A stretch of DNA of 64,000 nucleotides from contig NZ_CP012159.1 of NCBI RefSeq assembly GCF_001189295.1, forward strand, positions 5,286,525-5,350,524, written 5' to 3'. The position numbers were made by a program, and so were the translations under genes. The notes under the pieces are model-generated. The model saw nothing but the letters and a program-made list of their open reading frames with translations. It did no database searches and was not told the origin of the DNA. Origin of the DNA: Chondromyces crocatus (GTDB lineage Bacteria > Myxococcota_A > Polyangia > Polyangiales > Polyangiaceae). Below, in pieces: positions 1 through 8,470 of this stretch (position 1 is its first letter; every line of letters starts with the position of its first letter).

Positions 1-1
1 G

Positions 2-412
2 ATCTGCGTGGAGTCGGGTTTCGCGGGGGCCAACCTGCGCAAGGCGAACCTGCAGCGGCTGAACGGGGATCACGCCGAGCTCCGTGACGCGAACCTGGAG
101 GGGGCCGATCTGCGGCAGGCGCGGCTGCGGGAGGCGGGCTTCGAGGGGGCCAAGCTGGGCGGGGTCGTGGCCGGGAAGGCCGATCTGGCGGGGAGCCGGT
201 TCTCGCGCGCGGATCTGACGAACGCGGTGCTGCGGGCCGCGAAGCTGAAGGCGGCGGTGTTCTCGCAGTGCGTGCTGGAAGGGGTCGACATGCGGGACGC
301 CGATCTGGAAGGCGCCGACATGCGTGGCGCGTCGAGGAAGACGGCGAAACTGAACGGGGCCAACCTGCGTGGGCTCGTGGAGGATGCGGCGACGCCCGAG
401 GGGTCGGGCTGA
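2..412 (+). CDS. Pentapeptide-repeat protein, 5' end cut by window edge
   Basis: The reading frame is already open at the left edge, so the true start lies outside the window; the first possible internal start is a GTG at 8. The visible 136 residues are almost entirely pentapeptide repeats of the A(D/N)LXX type, for example GANLRKANLQ and DADLEGADMRGA. These fold into a right-handed quadrilateral beta-helix. Such proteins are often protein-protein scaffolds or DNA mimics, and the visible part does not show which. The repeats stop about 12 residues before the end. The next gene on the same strand starts 123 bp downstream. The repeat family is certain; the function is unknown. Confidence 0.85.
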   Translation: MCVESGFAGANLRKANLQRLNGDHAELRDANLEGADLRQARLREAGFEGAKLGGVVAGKADLAGSRFSRADLTNAVLRAAKLKAAVFSQCVLEGVDMRDADLEGADMRGASRKTAKLNGANLRGLVEDAATPEGSG

Positions 413-535
413 CGCGAGGCATGCCGCGGGGCCTGGTGCCCGCGGCGCTGGGTGGGCTCGGGGGCGAGAGCGTGTATGGACCGCTGGGTGCCTGGTAGCG
501 CCCCGGCGGCGCGAACGAGGGGTATGCTGCGCGTC

Positions 536-1537
536 ATGCGACAGCTCACGTCACCCCCCGAGGCGCTCCTCGATGCCGGCACGCGCGCGCTCCACGCTGG
601 TTCGTTTCGTGGAGGGCTGCCGCCCGTCGATTTCTCGGTGCTGGCGCCGCGGGCGATGGACCGGCTGCTCCGTCACAAGCGCTGGCTCTACCTGTCGCTG
701 ATCTCCGAGGAGGTGATGGTGGCCGTGGCGCTCGTGCGGCTCGGGTACGCGGCGAATGCGTTCGCGTTCGTCCACGGTCGCGCGGAGGGGCGGTTGCTCG
801 CGGATCGCAGCGCGCTGGGGCTGCCGGTGGGGGTGCGGGTGTCGGATGATCCTTCGCTGCTCGCGGGCGAGGGGCGGCTGCCGGGGGCGCGGATCTCCGT
901 GGGGCGTCGCGGCAAGGGGGAGGAGCTGGTGCTCGAGGCGCAGGTGCACGATGTCCGCATCTCGGCGCGCCTGGATGCCGCGTCGGCGCCGCCTCCCATC
1001 GCCGCGATCGCGTCGCTGCCCGAGGACCGCGCGGTCGCGACGGAGAAGGGGGCGCTGCTGCGTGTTCGAGGCGAGGTGCGCTGCAAGGATCGGTGGTTCT
1101 CCCTCGATGGCGCGCTCGGTGGTTACGACTACTCGAACGGTCTCTTGCCGCGCCGCACGATGTGGCGCTGGGGGTTCGCACAGGGGTGGGCGCGCAGCGG
1201 GGAGCGGGTCGCGCTGAACCTGGTGGAGGGGATGTCGGGCGCGGCCGAGTGCGCGCTGTGGATCGATGGGGAGATGTTCCCGCTGGAGGAGGGGCGATTC
1301 GTGTGCAACCCGGAGCGGCCGCTCGATCCCTGGGAGGTGCGGACGGAGGATGGGGCGGTGGACCTGCGCTTCTCGCCCGGCGGAGCCCACGAGGATCGCA
1401 CGGACCTGCGCTACGTTCGCTCCAGGTTCCTCCAGCCCACGGGCGTCTATTCGGGCACGATCCGGGTGCCGGATGGGCGGGTCCTGGAGCTCCGTGAGGT
1501 GCTGGGGGTGACCGAGCTCCAGGACGTGCTGTGGTGA
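536..1537 (+). CDS. DUF2804 family protein
   Basis: This 333-residue protein resembles the DUF2804 family. The best landmark is the stretch around GGYDYSNGLLPRRTMWRWG, followed by NLVEGMSGAAECALWIDGE, which is typical of the conserved core of that family. No signal peptide or membrane segment is seen. I chose the ATG at 536; an in-frame ATG at 524 would add four residues, and the open frame upstream of that has no family-like sequence. The biochemical role of DUF2804 is not established; the fold is predicted to be beta-rich, and I do not infer a reaction. The gene ends one base before the convergent ligA stop codon, so the two transcripts must overlap or terminate inside each other. Confidence 0.82.
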   Translation: MRQLTSPPEALLDAGTRALHAGSFRGGLPPVDFSVLAPRAMDRLLRHKRWLYLSLISEEVMVAVALVRLGYAANAFAFVHGRAEGRLLADRSALGLPVGVRVSDDPSLLAGEGRLPGARISVGRRGKGEELVLEAQVHDVRISARLDAASAPPPIAAIASLPEDRAVATEKGALLRVRGEVRCKDRWFSLDGALGGYDYSNGLLPRRTMWRWGFAQGWARSGERVALNLVEGMSGAAECALWIDGEMFPLEEGRFVCNPERPLDPWEVRTEDGAVDLRFSPGGAHEDRTDLRYVRSRFLQPTGVYSGTIRVPDGRVLELREVLGVTELQDVLW

Positions 1538-1538
1538 G

Positions 1539-3542
1539 TCAGCCTTCGTTGCCGGCGGCGTTGCGCCGCTCCTCGATGAGCTGCTCGAGCTGCTCTTCGG
1601 TGATGAGCTTGGTGCCGTATTTGCGCGCCTTCTCGGCCTTGCTGGAGGCAGAGCTGGGGTCGGCGAGGATGAGGTAGTTCAGCTCCTTCGTCACCGAGCC
1701 GAGGACGCGGCCGCCGTTGCTCTCCACGAGCTGGGTGAGCTCTCCGCGCGGGCGGGTGCCAGAGCCGGTGAAGCAGAAGGTGAGGCTCGCGAGGGGGCCC
1801 TCGGCGGCGAGGGTGACGGGCTCGATCCCGGCGGCGATGAGGCGATCGATCTCGTCTTTTCGGGCGGCGAGGCCGCGCACGATGTTGGCCGCCTTGATGG
1901 TGCCGAGTCCCGGGATGACGGCGAGTTCGGCCTCCTTGGCCGTGCGGATCTTGTCGAGCGTGCCGTACCCGGCAGAGACGAGGAGCCGCGCCGTCTGCAA
2001 GGCGAAGCCCTCGATGCCGAGCGCGGTCAGGAAGACCGGGAGCGTGAGGGGCAGGCGGTTCTTGATCTGGTCGAGGCACTTCTTGGCGATCTTCTCGCCG
2101 CGGCGCTCGAGGCCGGCGATGTCCTTGACCTGGAGGTTGTAGAGGTCGAGGGGCTCGCGGACGAGGCCCGCTGCCACGAGCTGTTCGATGAGTTTGTCGC
2201 CCCACTCGAGGGCGCCGATGGCATCGATCCAGTTGTGGATCCTGCCCTCGATGAGGGCGCGGCAGCTGTTGTTCCGGCAGAGGATGTACTCGCCCTCGGT
2301 GACGAGCGATGCCCCGCACACGCTGCAGGTGGTGGGTGGCTGCGCGGAGGTGCCCCGCTTCTCGACGACCTCCTCGACGTAGGGGATGACGTCGTTGCGG
2401 CGGGAGACGAGGACTTCGTCGCCGACCCCGATGCCGAGGCTGCGCACGTGCGCGGCATTGTGAAGCGAGGCGCGCTGCACCATCGCGCCGGCGAGTTCGA
2501 CGGGCTCCACGATGGCGACTGGGGTGACGCGGCCGCTGGGGCCCGTGTCCCAGAGGACGGAGAGCACCTTGGAGACCTTGGCGGGGGAGGCGAACTTGAA
2601 GGCGACCGCTCCGCGCGGTCTCCGGTTGAGGTCCCCGAGCAAGGTCTGCACGTGGAGAGAGTCGACGTAGACGACGAGGCCGTCGATCTCGTAGTCGAGG
2701 GCGGCGCGGCGTCCGCTGGCGTAGTTGCGGTAGAGTTCGATGACGTCGTCGAGCGTGCTGTGGCCTGCCTGAGGGGTGCCGAACCCGAGTTCGCGCAGCC
2801 AGTCGAAGCGCTTGCGGCAGGTGGGAATCTCGGCGTGCTCGGCGACATCGTAGAAGAGCACGGTGCAGTGCTCGGCGCCCTGGCCATCGAAGCGCTTGGA
2901 GAGGCCCGCGGCCATGTTGCGGGGGCTCGTGACGCCGGGGAAGTGTCGCTTCATGTCCGACAGGCGGAGGATGATCTCGCCGCGCACCGAGAGGTGGCCG
3001 CGCTCCCGGATGCGTGCCGGGACGCCCTTCATCCGCGCGACGTTGGCGGTGATGCGCTCGCCCCACTCACCGTCGCCACGGGTGATGGCGTCGACGAGCT
3101 TGCCGTCCTTGTAGAGGACCTCGATGGAGATGCCGTCGAGCTTCTCGGCGACGAACAGCTCGCGTTCGACCGGGGAATGAGCCTCCTTGGCGAGCAGCTC
3201 TTCACAGCGCGCGACCCAGGCGCGAAGCTCGTCTTCGTTGACGACCTTGTTGAGCGATCCCATGGGGATCTCGTGCCGTGCCTTCTCCCACTCGGTCACC
3301 AGAGAGGCCGAGCCGACGCGGGCGAGGACCGGGTGGGTCGGCGAGAGCGCGCGCAGCTCGTCCTCGATGGCGTCGTAGGCGGCGTCGGAGATCTCGGGGT
3401 TGCCGGCGTAGTAAAGGGCCCGGTGACGTTCGACCCGCTGGGCGAGATCGTCGATGCGCTCGCGGTGCGCGGCGTCGGTCTCGACGCCACCCTGAAGCGT
3501 GTGTTTGCCGGCGTGGGCCTCGAAGAGGTCAACCTGCTTCAT
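1539..3542 (-). CDS. ligA: NAD-dependent DNA ligase LigA, divergent
   Basis: This 667-residue protein seals nicks in DNA using NAD. Domain Ia has the ALYYAGNPEISDAAYD segment (about residues 42-57). The adenylation lysine is K134 in the motif KLDG. A four-Cys zinc finger is at C406, C409, C422 and C427, followed by helix-hairpin-helix repeats (about 470-560) and a C-terminal BRCT domain (about 583-660). The length is normal for LigA. Several signature segments deviate from the usual ones: NMAAGLSKRFD where most LigA have NAAAGSLRQLD, RNDVIP instead of AGDVIP, and tighter zinc-Cys spacing (2-12-4). It may therefore be a second, specialised ligase rather than the only replicative one. It follows the Nudix gene by 24 bp and is probably co-transcribed with it. 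The start is the ATG at 3542. Confidence 0.93.
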   Translation of the reverse strand: MKQVDLFEAHAGKHTLQGGVETDAAHRERIDDLAQRVERHRALYYAGNPEISDAAYDAIEDELRALSPTHPVLARVGSASLVTEWEKARHEIPMGSLNKVVNEDELRAWVARCEELLAKEAHSPVERELFVAEKLDGISIEVLYKDGKLVDAITRGDGEWGERITANVARMKGVPARIRERGHLSVRGEIILRLSDMKRHFPGVTSPRNMAAGLSKRFDGQGAEHCTVLFYDVAEHAEIPTCRKRFDWLRELGFGTPQAGHSTLDDVIELYRNYASGRRAALDYEIDGLVVYVDSLHVQTLLGDLNRRPRGAVAFKFASPAKVSKVLSVLWDTGPSGRVTPVAIVEPVELAGAMVQRASLHNAAHVRSLGIGVGDEVLVSRRNDVIPYVEEVVEKRGTSAQPPTTCSVCGASLVTEGEYILCRNNSCRALIEGRIHNWIDAIGALEWGDKLIEQLVAAGLVREPLDLYNLQVKDIAGLERRGEKIAKKCLDQIKNRLPLTLPVFLTALGIEGFALQTARLLVSAGYGTLDKIRTAKEAELAVIPGLGTIKAANIVRGLAARKDEIDRLIAAGIEPVTLAAEGPLASLTFCFTGSGTRPRGELTQLVESNGGRVLGSVTKELNYLILADPSSASSKAEKARKYGTKLITEEQLEQLIEERRNAAGNEG

Positions 3543-3566
3543 CGATTTCTCATCGTTGGTGGGGAG

Positions 3567-4055
3567 TTATTCGAGGATCGCCTCGCCGTCGCCGCGGCGG
3601 GCAGCGTCGAGCAGGTCACTCATGTTGTGCGCGATTTCCCGGGGAAGTTCGTCGTCTGTGAAGAGACGGACCTCGCGGATCTCGAGCGGGTTGATCGGCT
3701 GCCGTGTCGGCTCGGCGATCTCCGCGGTGACCAGTACGGTGACGGCGTGGAAGCGGACGTCCCTGTCGGGTCGTGAGTAGACGCCGATGAGGCGACCCAC
3801 GGTGGTCTGGGTGACGCCCCCCTCTTCTTCGAGTTCGCGGACCACGCAGGACCGCAAGGTCTCGCCCCACTCCAGGGTGCCGCCTGGGAGGCCCCAGGTG
3901 CCGGTGTCCCCGCGCCGCACCAGGAGCCAGCGGCCATCCGGCGTCCGCGCCGCCGCCGAGACGCCCACCACGGGACGGCGGAGCAGCGCCTTCGCGACCT
4001 CCTTGGCGAGGCCCATCACAGAGCGAGGAAGAATGGAGAGTGGTGCGAGCGGCAT
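3567..4055 (-). CDS. Nudix hydrolase
   Basis: This 162-residue protein has a complete Nudix box: G59, E65, R73-E74, E77-E78 and G80 fit G-x5-E-x7-RE-U-x-EE-x-G-U exactly. Family members hydrolyse nucleoside diphosphates linked to another group; the substrate cannot be told from sequence. Residues preceding the box (VVGVSAAARTPDGRWLLVRR) look like the usual first strand of the fold. The start ATG at 4055 has an AGGA about 7 bases upstream. The gene is the first of a two-gene operon with ligA on the minus strand, so a nucleotide-pool or NAD-metabolite cleaning role next to an NAD-using ligase is possible, but this is only suggested by position. Confidence 0.92.
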   Translation of the reverse strand: MPLAPLSILPRSVMGLAKEVAKALLRRPVVGVSAAARTPDGRWLLVRRGDTGTWGLPGGTLEWGETLRSCVVRELEEEGGVTQTTVGRLIGVYSRPDRDVRFHAVTVLVTAEIAEPTRQPINPLEIREVRLFTDDELPREIAHNMSDLLDAARRGDGEAILE

Positions 4056-4213
4056 GAGAATTCCTGGTGAGGTGGCGCAAGGATAGTGGGGTTCATCCAG
4101 TCCCGCGAGTGGGGAGATGTGGCAGCGTCGCGAGGTCTCGGGCGTCGGGTCCAGGACCCGACGAGACGCTGGGAGGGACGCCTCCGAGGGCGGGCCTGGG
4201 TATTCTTGGACGC

Positions 4214-4783
4214 ATGAGGAATGTCCTGGCGCTCGCCGGGAGCGTCTCGGCGCTCGTCGCGATCATCGTGAGCTGCGGTGGGGGCGATGAGCTTCCACCT
4301 CCGCGAGGCGGCGCAGGCGCAAGCGGCGCCACGGGGGGCACGACGACCACGACCACGACGAGCGCAGAGGGGCCAGGAAACATCTGCGAGTGCGCTGCGG
4401 CCTATGGCGGCTCTCGGGCCACCTGTGCCGACTGCGTGAACGCGGCCACGGCGCCGGGCGCCGCGTGCAAGGCGGTGAGCGACGCTTGCAGCGGCGCGGC
4501 ATGTACGGACATCAGCCTTTGCCTCTCGGCGTGTGGCCGTGACGTGACGTGCCAGCGGGACTGCCTGTTCCCGGCGGTCGAAGGTCCGGAGCATGCGCTC
4601 TACCGTGAGGTGATCGCGTGCGCGTGCGACGACTGTGGGTCGCGGTGCCGGCACAGTGAGCCGCTCGAGTGTCCTGCGTGGGGCAGCGGGGGGGGGGGAG
4701 GCAGTGGGGGCAGCGGTGCTGGCGGAGAAGGGGGCTCCGCGGGCGCAGGCGCCGCGGGGAGCGGTGGGAATGGCGGAGCATGA
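4214..4783 (+). CDS. Cys-rich lipoprotein with Gly-rich tail
   Basis: This 189-residue protein begins with a lipoprotein signal (MRNVLALAGSVSALVAIIVSC), giving a lipidated Cys about residue 21. A Gly/Thr-rich linker with seven Thr follows, then a core with about sixteen Cys (CECAAAYGG, CADC, CLSACGRDVTCQRDC, CACDDCGSRC), and finally a low-complexity tail of Gly, Ser and Ala. Cys pairs of this kind form disulphides outside the cytoplasm. The layout (lipobox, Thr run, Cys core, Gly tail) is the same kind as the lipoprotein at 61219-61731. I do not recognise a named family. The ATG at 4214 was chosen because it places the signal peptide at the N-terminus. Confidence 0.8.
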   Translation: MRNVLALAGSVSALVAIIVSCGGGDELPPPRGGAGASGATGGTTTTTTTSAEGPGNICECAAAYGGSRATCADCVNAATAPGAACKAVSDACSGAACTDISLCLSACGRDVTCQRDCLFPAVEGPEHALYREVIACACDDCGSRCRHSEPLECPAWGSGGGGGSGGSGAGGEGGSAGAGAAGSGGNGGA

Positions 4784-4827
4784 GGATCGCGTCGGCCTCC
4801 AAGCGGTGAGGGTGGTAGGGTCGCCTC

Positions 4828-5646
4828 ATGGCGCAGCCGGTGGTGTGGGGCGCGGTTCAGCTGTCGAGCCAGGGTGAGATCGAGGAGAACCTCGATCGCG
4901 TCGCGGCACTCGTGGACGAGGCCGCCCAGCGCGGAGCACGCACGGTGCTGCTTCCCGAGAACTTCGCTTACATGGGGGACGAGGACGGCAAGCGTGGCTT
5001 CGCGGAGGACCTGGACGCGGCCAACGGTCCGATCGCCAGGCGGATCGCCGAGATCGCGCGGAGCGCAGGTGTCACGATCGTCGCAGGCGGTTTTCCCGAG
5101 CGCTCGGATGATCCGGCGAGGCCGTACAACACGTGCGCGGTGTTCGGTGCCGACGGGGCGCTGCGGTCACGTTACCGCAAGATCCACCTGTTCGATGTCG
5201 AGACGACAGACGGCATGCGGTACTGCGAGTCGGCCTCCACGATGGCGGGGAGCGAGGCCCAGATCGTCGAGATCGACGGCCTCCGGGTGGGGCTCTCGAT
5301 CTGTTACGATCTGCGCTTTCCGGAGCTGTACCGGCGCCTCTCTGCGGAGGGGTGCGAGGTGATCGTGGTGCCCGCGGCGTTCACGCTGCTCACCGGGAAG
5401 GATCACTGGCTCGTGCTGCTTCGGGCGCGCGCCATCGAGGCGCAGGCGTATGTCGTCGCGGCGGCGCAGTGGGGAACGCATCCCCATCGCCGCGCGACGT
5501 TCGGCAAGTCCTGCATCATCGATCCGTGGGGTGAGGTGATTGCGCAGGCTTCGGAGGGAGAGGGGGTGGTGACGGCGCCGCTCGATCTCGCCTACCTCTC
5601 CCGTGTCCGTGCGCGCGTGCCGGCGCTCGAGCACCGCCGGCTGTAG
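4828..5646 (+). CDS. Carbon-nitrogen hydrolase, Nit1/Nit2 type amidase
   Basis: This 272-residue member of the nitrilase superfamily has the catalytic triad in context: E44 (LLPENFAYMG), K118 (YRKIHLFDVE) and C159 (SICYDLRFPELYR). The CYDLRFPELYR and KIHLFD segments are characteristic of the Nit branch, whose members remove the amide from deaminated glutathione or from omega-amides such as 2-oxoglutaramate. This makes a metabolite-repair role in the cytoplasm likely, with the exact substrate unproven. The protein has no signal peptide and the normal family length. It starts 44 bp after the lipoprotein gene on the same strand and ends convergently with the AraC-type regulator. Confidence 0.92.
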   Translation: MAQPVVWGAVQLSSQGEIEENLDRVAALVDEAAQRGARTVLLPENFAYMGDEDGKRGFAEDLDAANGPIARRIAEIARSAGVTIVAGGFPERSDDPARPYNTCAVFGADGALRSRYRKIHLFDVETTDGMRYCESASTMAGSEAQIVEIDGLRVGLSICYDLRFPELYRRLSAEGCEVIVVPAAFTLLTGKDHWLVLLRARAIEAQAYVVAAAQWGTHPHRRATFGKSCIIDPWGEVIAQASEGEGVVTAPLDLAYLSRVRARVPALEHRRL

Positions 5647-5653
5647 GTGGGCC

Positions 5654-6166
5654 TCAGCCGTCCTGGCCAGCTGTCTCGGGTGCATTCACGTTCGACGTGG
5701 TGGCATCATCCGGCACAGCGCGCTTGGCGAGGAGGGAGCGCAGCTCGGCAGGGCGTCGGAAGCCGACCCGGCGTGCGACTTCGCCTTCGGTGAGGCCCTC
5801 GCTCAGGAGGAGCCGAGCGCGCTCGGCGCGCACCTCGTCGTAGTACGTGTGCGGTGATCGTCCGAACGCCGCACGGAAGAGCCGAGCGAAGTGGAACTCG
5901 GACAGGTCGAGGTCGAGCGCCACTTCATACGATCGGATCCGCTGGCCGGACTCGGCGGCCTGACGGATTCGCTCACGGCCGAGCTGAAGCCGCTCCGGGG
6001 TGCTCCTGGGGGGAGCGGGGGCGGGGCGGGCCGGGAGTGGAGGCAGAGGGAGCAAGGGCACGCGCGCTCCTGCGGCTTGCGAGGACGGCGAGCCGAGCCG
6101 ACCTCCAGAGGAGACGTGCGTTGCCGGGAGTGCAGTCCGATGCGAAAGGGAAAGCGCGTTGGTCAC
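5654..6166 (-). CDS. AraC-family transcriptional regulator, HTH domain only
   Basis: This 170-residue protein has one recognisable domain, an AraC-type double helix-turn-helix at about residues 60-150. The first HTH contains LDLDLSEFHFARLFRAAFGRSP followed by HTYYDEVRAERARLLLSEG, and the second contains TEGEVARRVGFRRPAELRSLL. The N-terminal 55 residues are Pro/Ala-rich and show no sensing domain, so this is a short regulator that may respond to another partner. The second HTH lacks the usual SxFxRxFK ending, so DNA binding may rest mainly on the first. Its targets are unknown. Confidence 0.85.
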   Translation of the reverse strand: MTNALSLSHRTALPATHVSSGGRLGSPSSQAAGARVPLLPLPPLPARPAPAPPRSTPERLQLGRERIRQAAESGQRIRSYEVALDLDLSEFHFARLFRAAFGRSPHTYYDEVRAERARLLLSEGLTEGEVARRVGFRRPAELRSLLAKRAVPDDATTSNVNAPETAGQDG

Positions 6167-6513
6167 AGCGTACCTCTCCAGCGTTGGGGCCAGCCTCGGC
6201 AGCGCCGCGCTGGTCGCTCAGAGGTGATTGCAACCGTCAGGCCGCAACGCGGCTCGGCCGGCGAAGTGGCGCTGTTTCCCCCAGAAACAAGGCATCACGA
6301 TGGGAGTTTCCACATCGAGCCCTGCCGTGGATGCCATGGGGGTGTAGCCGCTGGTTCACGCGATGGAGCGTCGTCTGTCGCGGGTTGATCCGTGATGGTG
6401 GGGGCGGTGCGCAGGGGGGTGCGCACTGTGCGCGAATGCCATTCAACAGGCTCGAAATCAAGGCGATCGGTGTTGGACGGGGCAGGCGCTCAGCGCTTCA
6501 AAAAGAGATGAAC
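6167..6513. other. Intergenic region between parE and the AraC-type gene
   Basis: This 347-bp stretch has no convincing gene. It must hold the 3' end of the parC-parE transcript and the promoter of the AraC-type gene, both on the minus strand. A small perfect inverted repeat (TGTTTC, 5-base loop, GAAACA) lies at 6273-6289, without a T-tract on either side. I saw no clear -35/-10 pair. Confidence 0.5.
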
Positions 6514-8469
6514 TCAGACGTCGATTTCTGCGCCCGAGGCGCGCTCCATGATGAAGCGGAACCGGGCCTGAGGGTCCTTGCCCATCAGCTCGTTCAGGAT
6601 CCGGTCCGTCTCCAGCTCGCCCTCGATCACCACGCGCAGCGGACGCCGACGCCGGATGTCGAGCGTGGTCATGCGGAGATCTTCGGCGGGCATTTCACCG
6701 AGGCCCTTGAAGCGGGAGATGTCCGCTTTCGCTGATTTCGGGAGTCTGGCGAGGATGCGATTCCGCTCCGCGTCGTCGAGAGCCCAGTGCGTCTCTTTGC
6801 CGACGTCGATGCGGTAGAGCGGAGGCTGCGCGAGGTACACGTGGCCGCCGCGCAGGAGTCCGGGGAGGTGGCGATAGAAGAACGTGAGCAGCAAGGTGGC
6901 GATGTGCTGTCCGTCGCTGTCGGCGTCCATCAGCAGGAAGATGCGGCCGTAGCGGAGCTTCGAGGCGTCGAAATCCTTGCCGAAGCCACAGCCGAGGGCG
7001 CTCACGATGTCCTGGAGTTCGCGGTTTCCCAGCACCTTGGAGGTGGACGCTTGCTCGGAGTTGAGGACCTTGCCCCGGAGGGGGAGGATGGCCTGGGTCC
7101 TTCGATCTCGCCCCTGTTTGGCCGATCCGCCTGCGCTGTCGCCCTCGACGAGGAACAGCTCACTCTCGGCAGGATCCGTCGAGGAACAGTCCGCGAGCTT
7201 CCCGGGCAGGTTGAGGCGATGGGACACCGGCGTCTTGCGGAGCACCTGAGCCGTCGCTTCTCGCCGGGCTTCGCGCGCTCTCGCCGCGAGGATCGCCCGC
7301 GCCACGATGGCCTCTCCGGACGAGCCGTTCTCGAGCAGCCACTGCTCGACGGCCGGCCGGATGGCACCTTCGACGGCCGGTGCCACCTCGGTGTTGTTCA
7401 GCCGGTCCTTGGTCTGCCCCTGAAACTGAGGATCCGGAACGTACACGGAGAGCACACCGACGATGCCTTCGCGGATGTCGTCGGCGGTGAGCGTCACCCC
7501 CTTGGGCTGGATCTTCTTGGCCTCGATGAACGCGCGCACCGCCTTCACGATCGCCGTGCCGAAGCCGGACTCGTGCGTGCCGCCCGAGTGCGTGGGGATG
7601 CCGTTGACGTAGGACCTGACGTAGTCGTCCGTCGATTCGGTCCACTGGAGCGCGGCCTCGATCTTCATGACGCGCGGCTCCGTCTCGCCTGCACTGTCTG
7701 TGCGCAAGGTCGCTTCACGTGCGATGAAGAAGAGGTTCGGGTGCGTCACCGGCTTACCCCGCTGCGCGATCAGCTTGGGGAGGAAATCGGCGATCCCGTT
7801 GGGGTGAGAGAACTCGACGGTCTCCTTGGTGGCCTCGTCGTGAAAGATGATGGTGAGGCCGGCGTGGAGGTAGGCTTTGGCCTCGAGGCGCTCGCGGATC
7901 TGGTCGGCGTTGAAACGCGCGGTTTTGCCGAAGATCTGTGGATCGGGGCGGAAATGCACGGTCGTTCCGTGCTTGCGGGTGGTGCCGCCGCGCTTGAGCT
8001 TCGTCGTGGGCTGGCCGCGCGAGAAGGACTGCGTGTGCTCGAAGCCGTCGCGCAGGACGCGGATGTCGAGTTCTTCGGAAAGCGCGTTCACGACGCTGGA
8101 GCCGACGCCATGGAGCCCGCCCGAGACTTTGTAATTCGAGCTGGAGAACTTACCACCAGCGTGGAGCGTGCACAGGATGAGCTCCAGCGCCGAGCGCTTG
8201 TACTTGGGGTGGATGTCGACGGGCATTCCGCGGCCGTCATCGCTCACCGTGGCGCCCTGGTGATCGGCGTCCAGGTGCACCTTGATCTCGCGGGCGAAGC
8301 CGTTGATCGCCTCGTCGACGGAGTTGTCGACGATCTCCCAGAGGAGGTGGTGGTAACCACGCAGGTCGGTCCCGCCGATGTACATCGCCGGTCGCTTGCG
8401 GACGGGTTCGAGTCCCTCCAGAACCTCGATGTCTGCGGCGGTGTACCGAGGCGTCGTCGTCGCAGCCAT
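6514..8469 (-). CDS. parE: DNA topoisomerase IV subunit B (ParE)
   Basis: This 651-residue protein is the ATPase subunit of a type IIA topoisomerase. The GHKL ATP site is visible: [11 protein letters not shown] (about residues 45-55), [20 protein letters not shown], and the glycine-rich lid [18 protein letters not shown]. The QTK loop is GQTKDRLNN. The TOPRIM domain has [19 protein letters not shown] and DADSDGQHI. It is named ParE rather than GyrB because it is short, lies directly after parC with a 1-bp gap, and ends in [17 protein letters not shown] as in ParE proteins; the boundary is soft because [12 protein letters not shown] also recalls GyrB. It works with ParC to unlink daughter chromosomes. 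Confidence 0.9.
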   Translation of the reverse strand: MAATTTPRYTAADIEVLEGLEPVRKRPAMYIGGTDLRGYHHLLWEIVDNSVDEAINGFAREIKVHLDADHQGATVSDDGRGMPVDIHPKYKRSALELILCTLHAGGKFSSSNYKVSGGLHGVGSSVVNALSEELDIRVLRDGFEHTQSFSRGQPTTKLKRGGTTRKHGTTVHFRPDPQIFGKTARFNADQIRERLEAKAYLHAGLTIIFHDEATKETVEFSHPNGIADFLPKLIAQRGKPVTHPNLFFIAREATLRTDSAGETEPRVMKIEAALQWTESTDDYVRSYVNGIPTHSGGTHESGFGTAIVKAVRAFIEAKKIQPKGVTLTADDIREGIVGVLSVYVPDPQFQGQTKDRLNNTEVAPAVEGAIRPAVEQWLLENGSSGEAIVARAILAARAREARREATAQVLRKTPVSHRLNLPGKLADCSSTDPAESELFLVEGDSAGGSAKQGRDRRTQAILPLRGKVLNSEQASTSKVLGNRELQDIVSALGCGFGKDFDASKLRYGRIFLLMDADSDGQHIATLLLTFFYRHLPGLLRGGHVYLAQPPLYRIDVGKETHWALDDAERNRILARLPKSAKADISRFKGLGEMPAEDLRMTTLDIRRRRPLRVVIEGELETDRILNELMGKDPQARFRFIMERASGAEIDV

Positions 8470-8470
8470 G

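Noticed and set aside
2235-3776. A 513-codon plus-strand open frame opposite ligA
   Set aside because: It is antisense to ligA, which has complete domains; the frame shows no family sequence.
6273-6289. Hairpin as terminator of parE
   Set aside because: No T-tract follows the stem on the minus strand, and it lies more than 200 bp after the stop.
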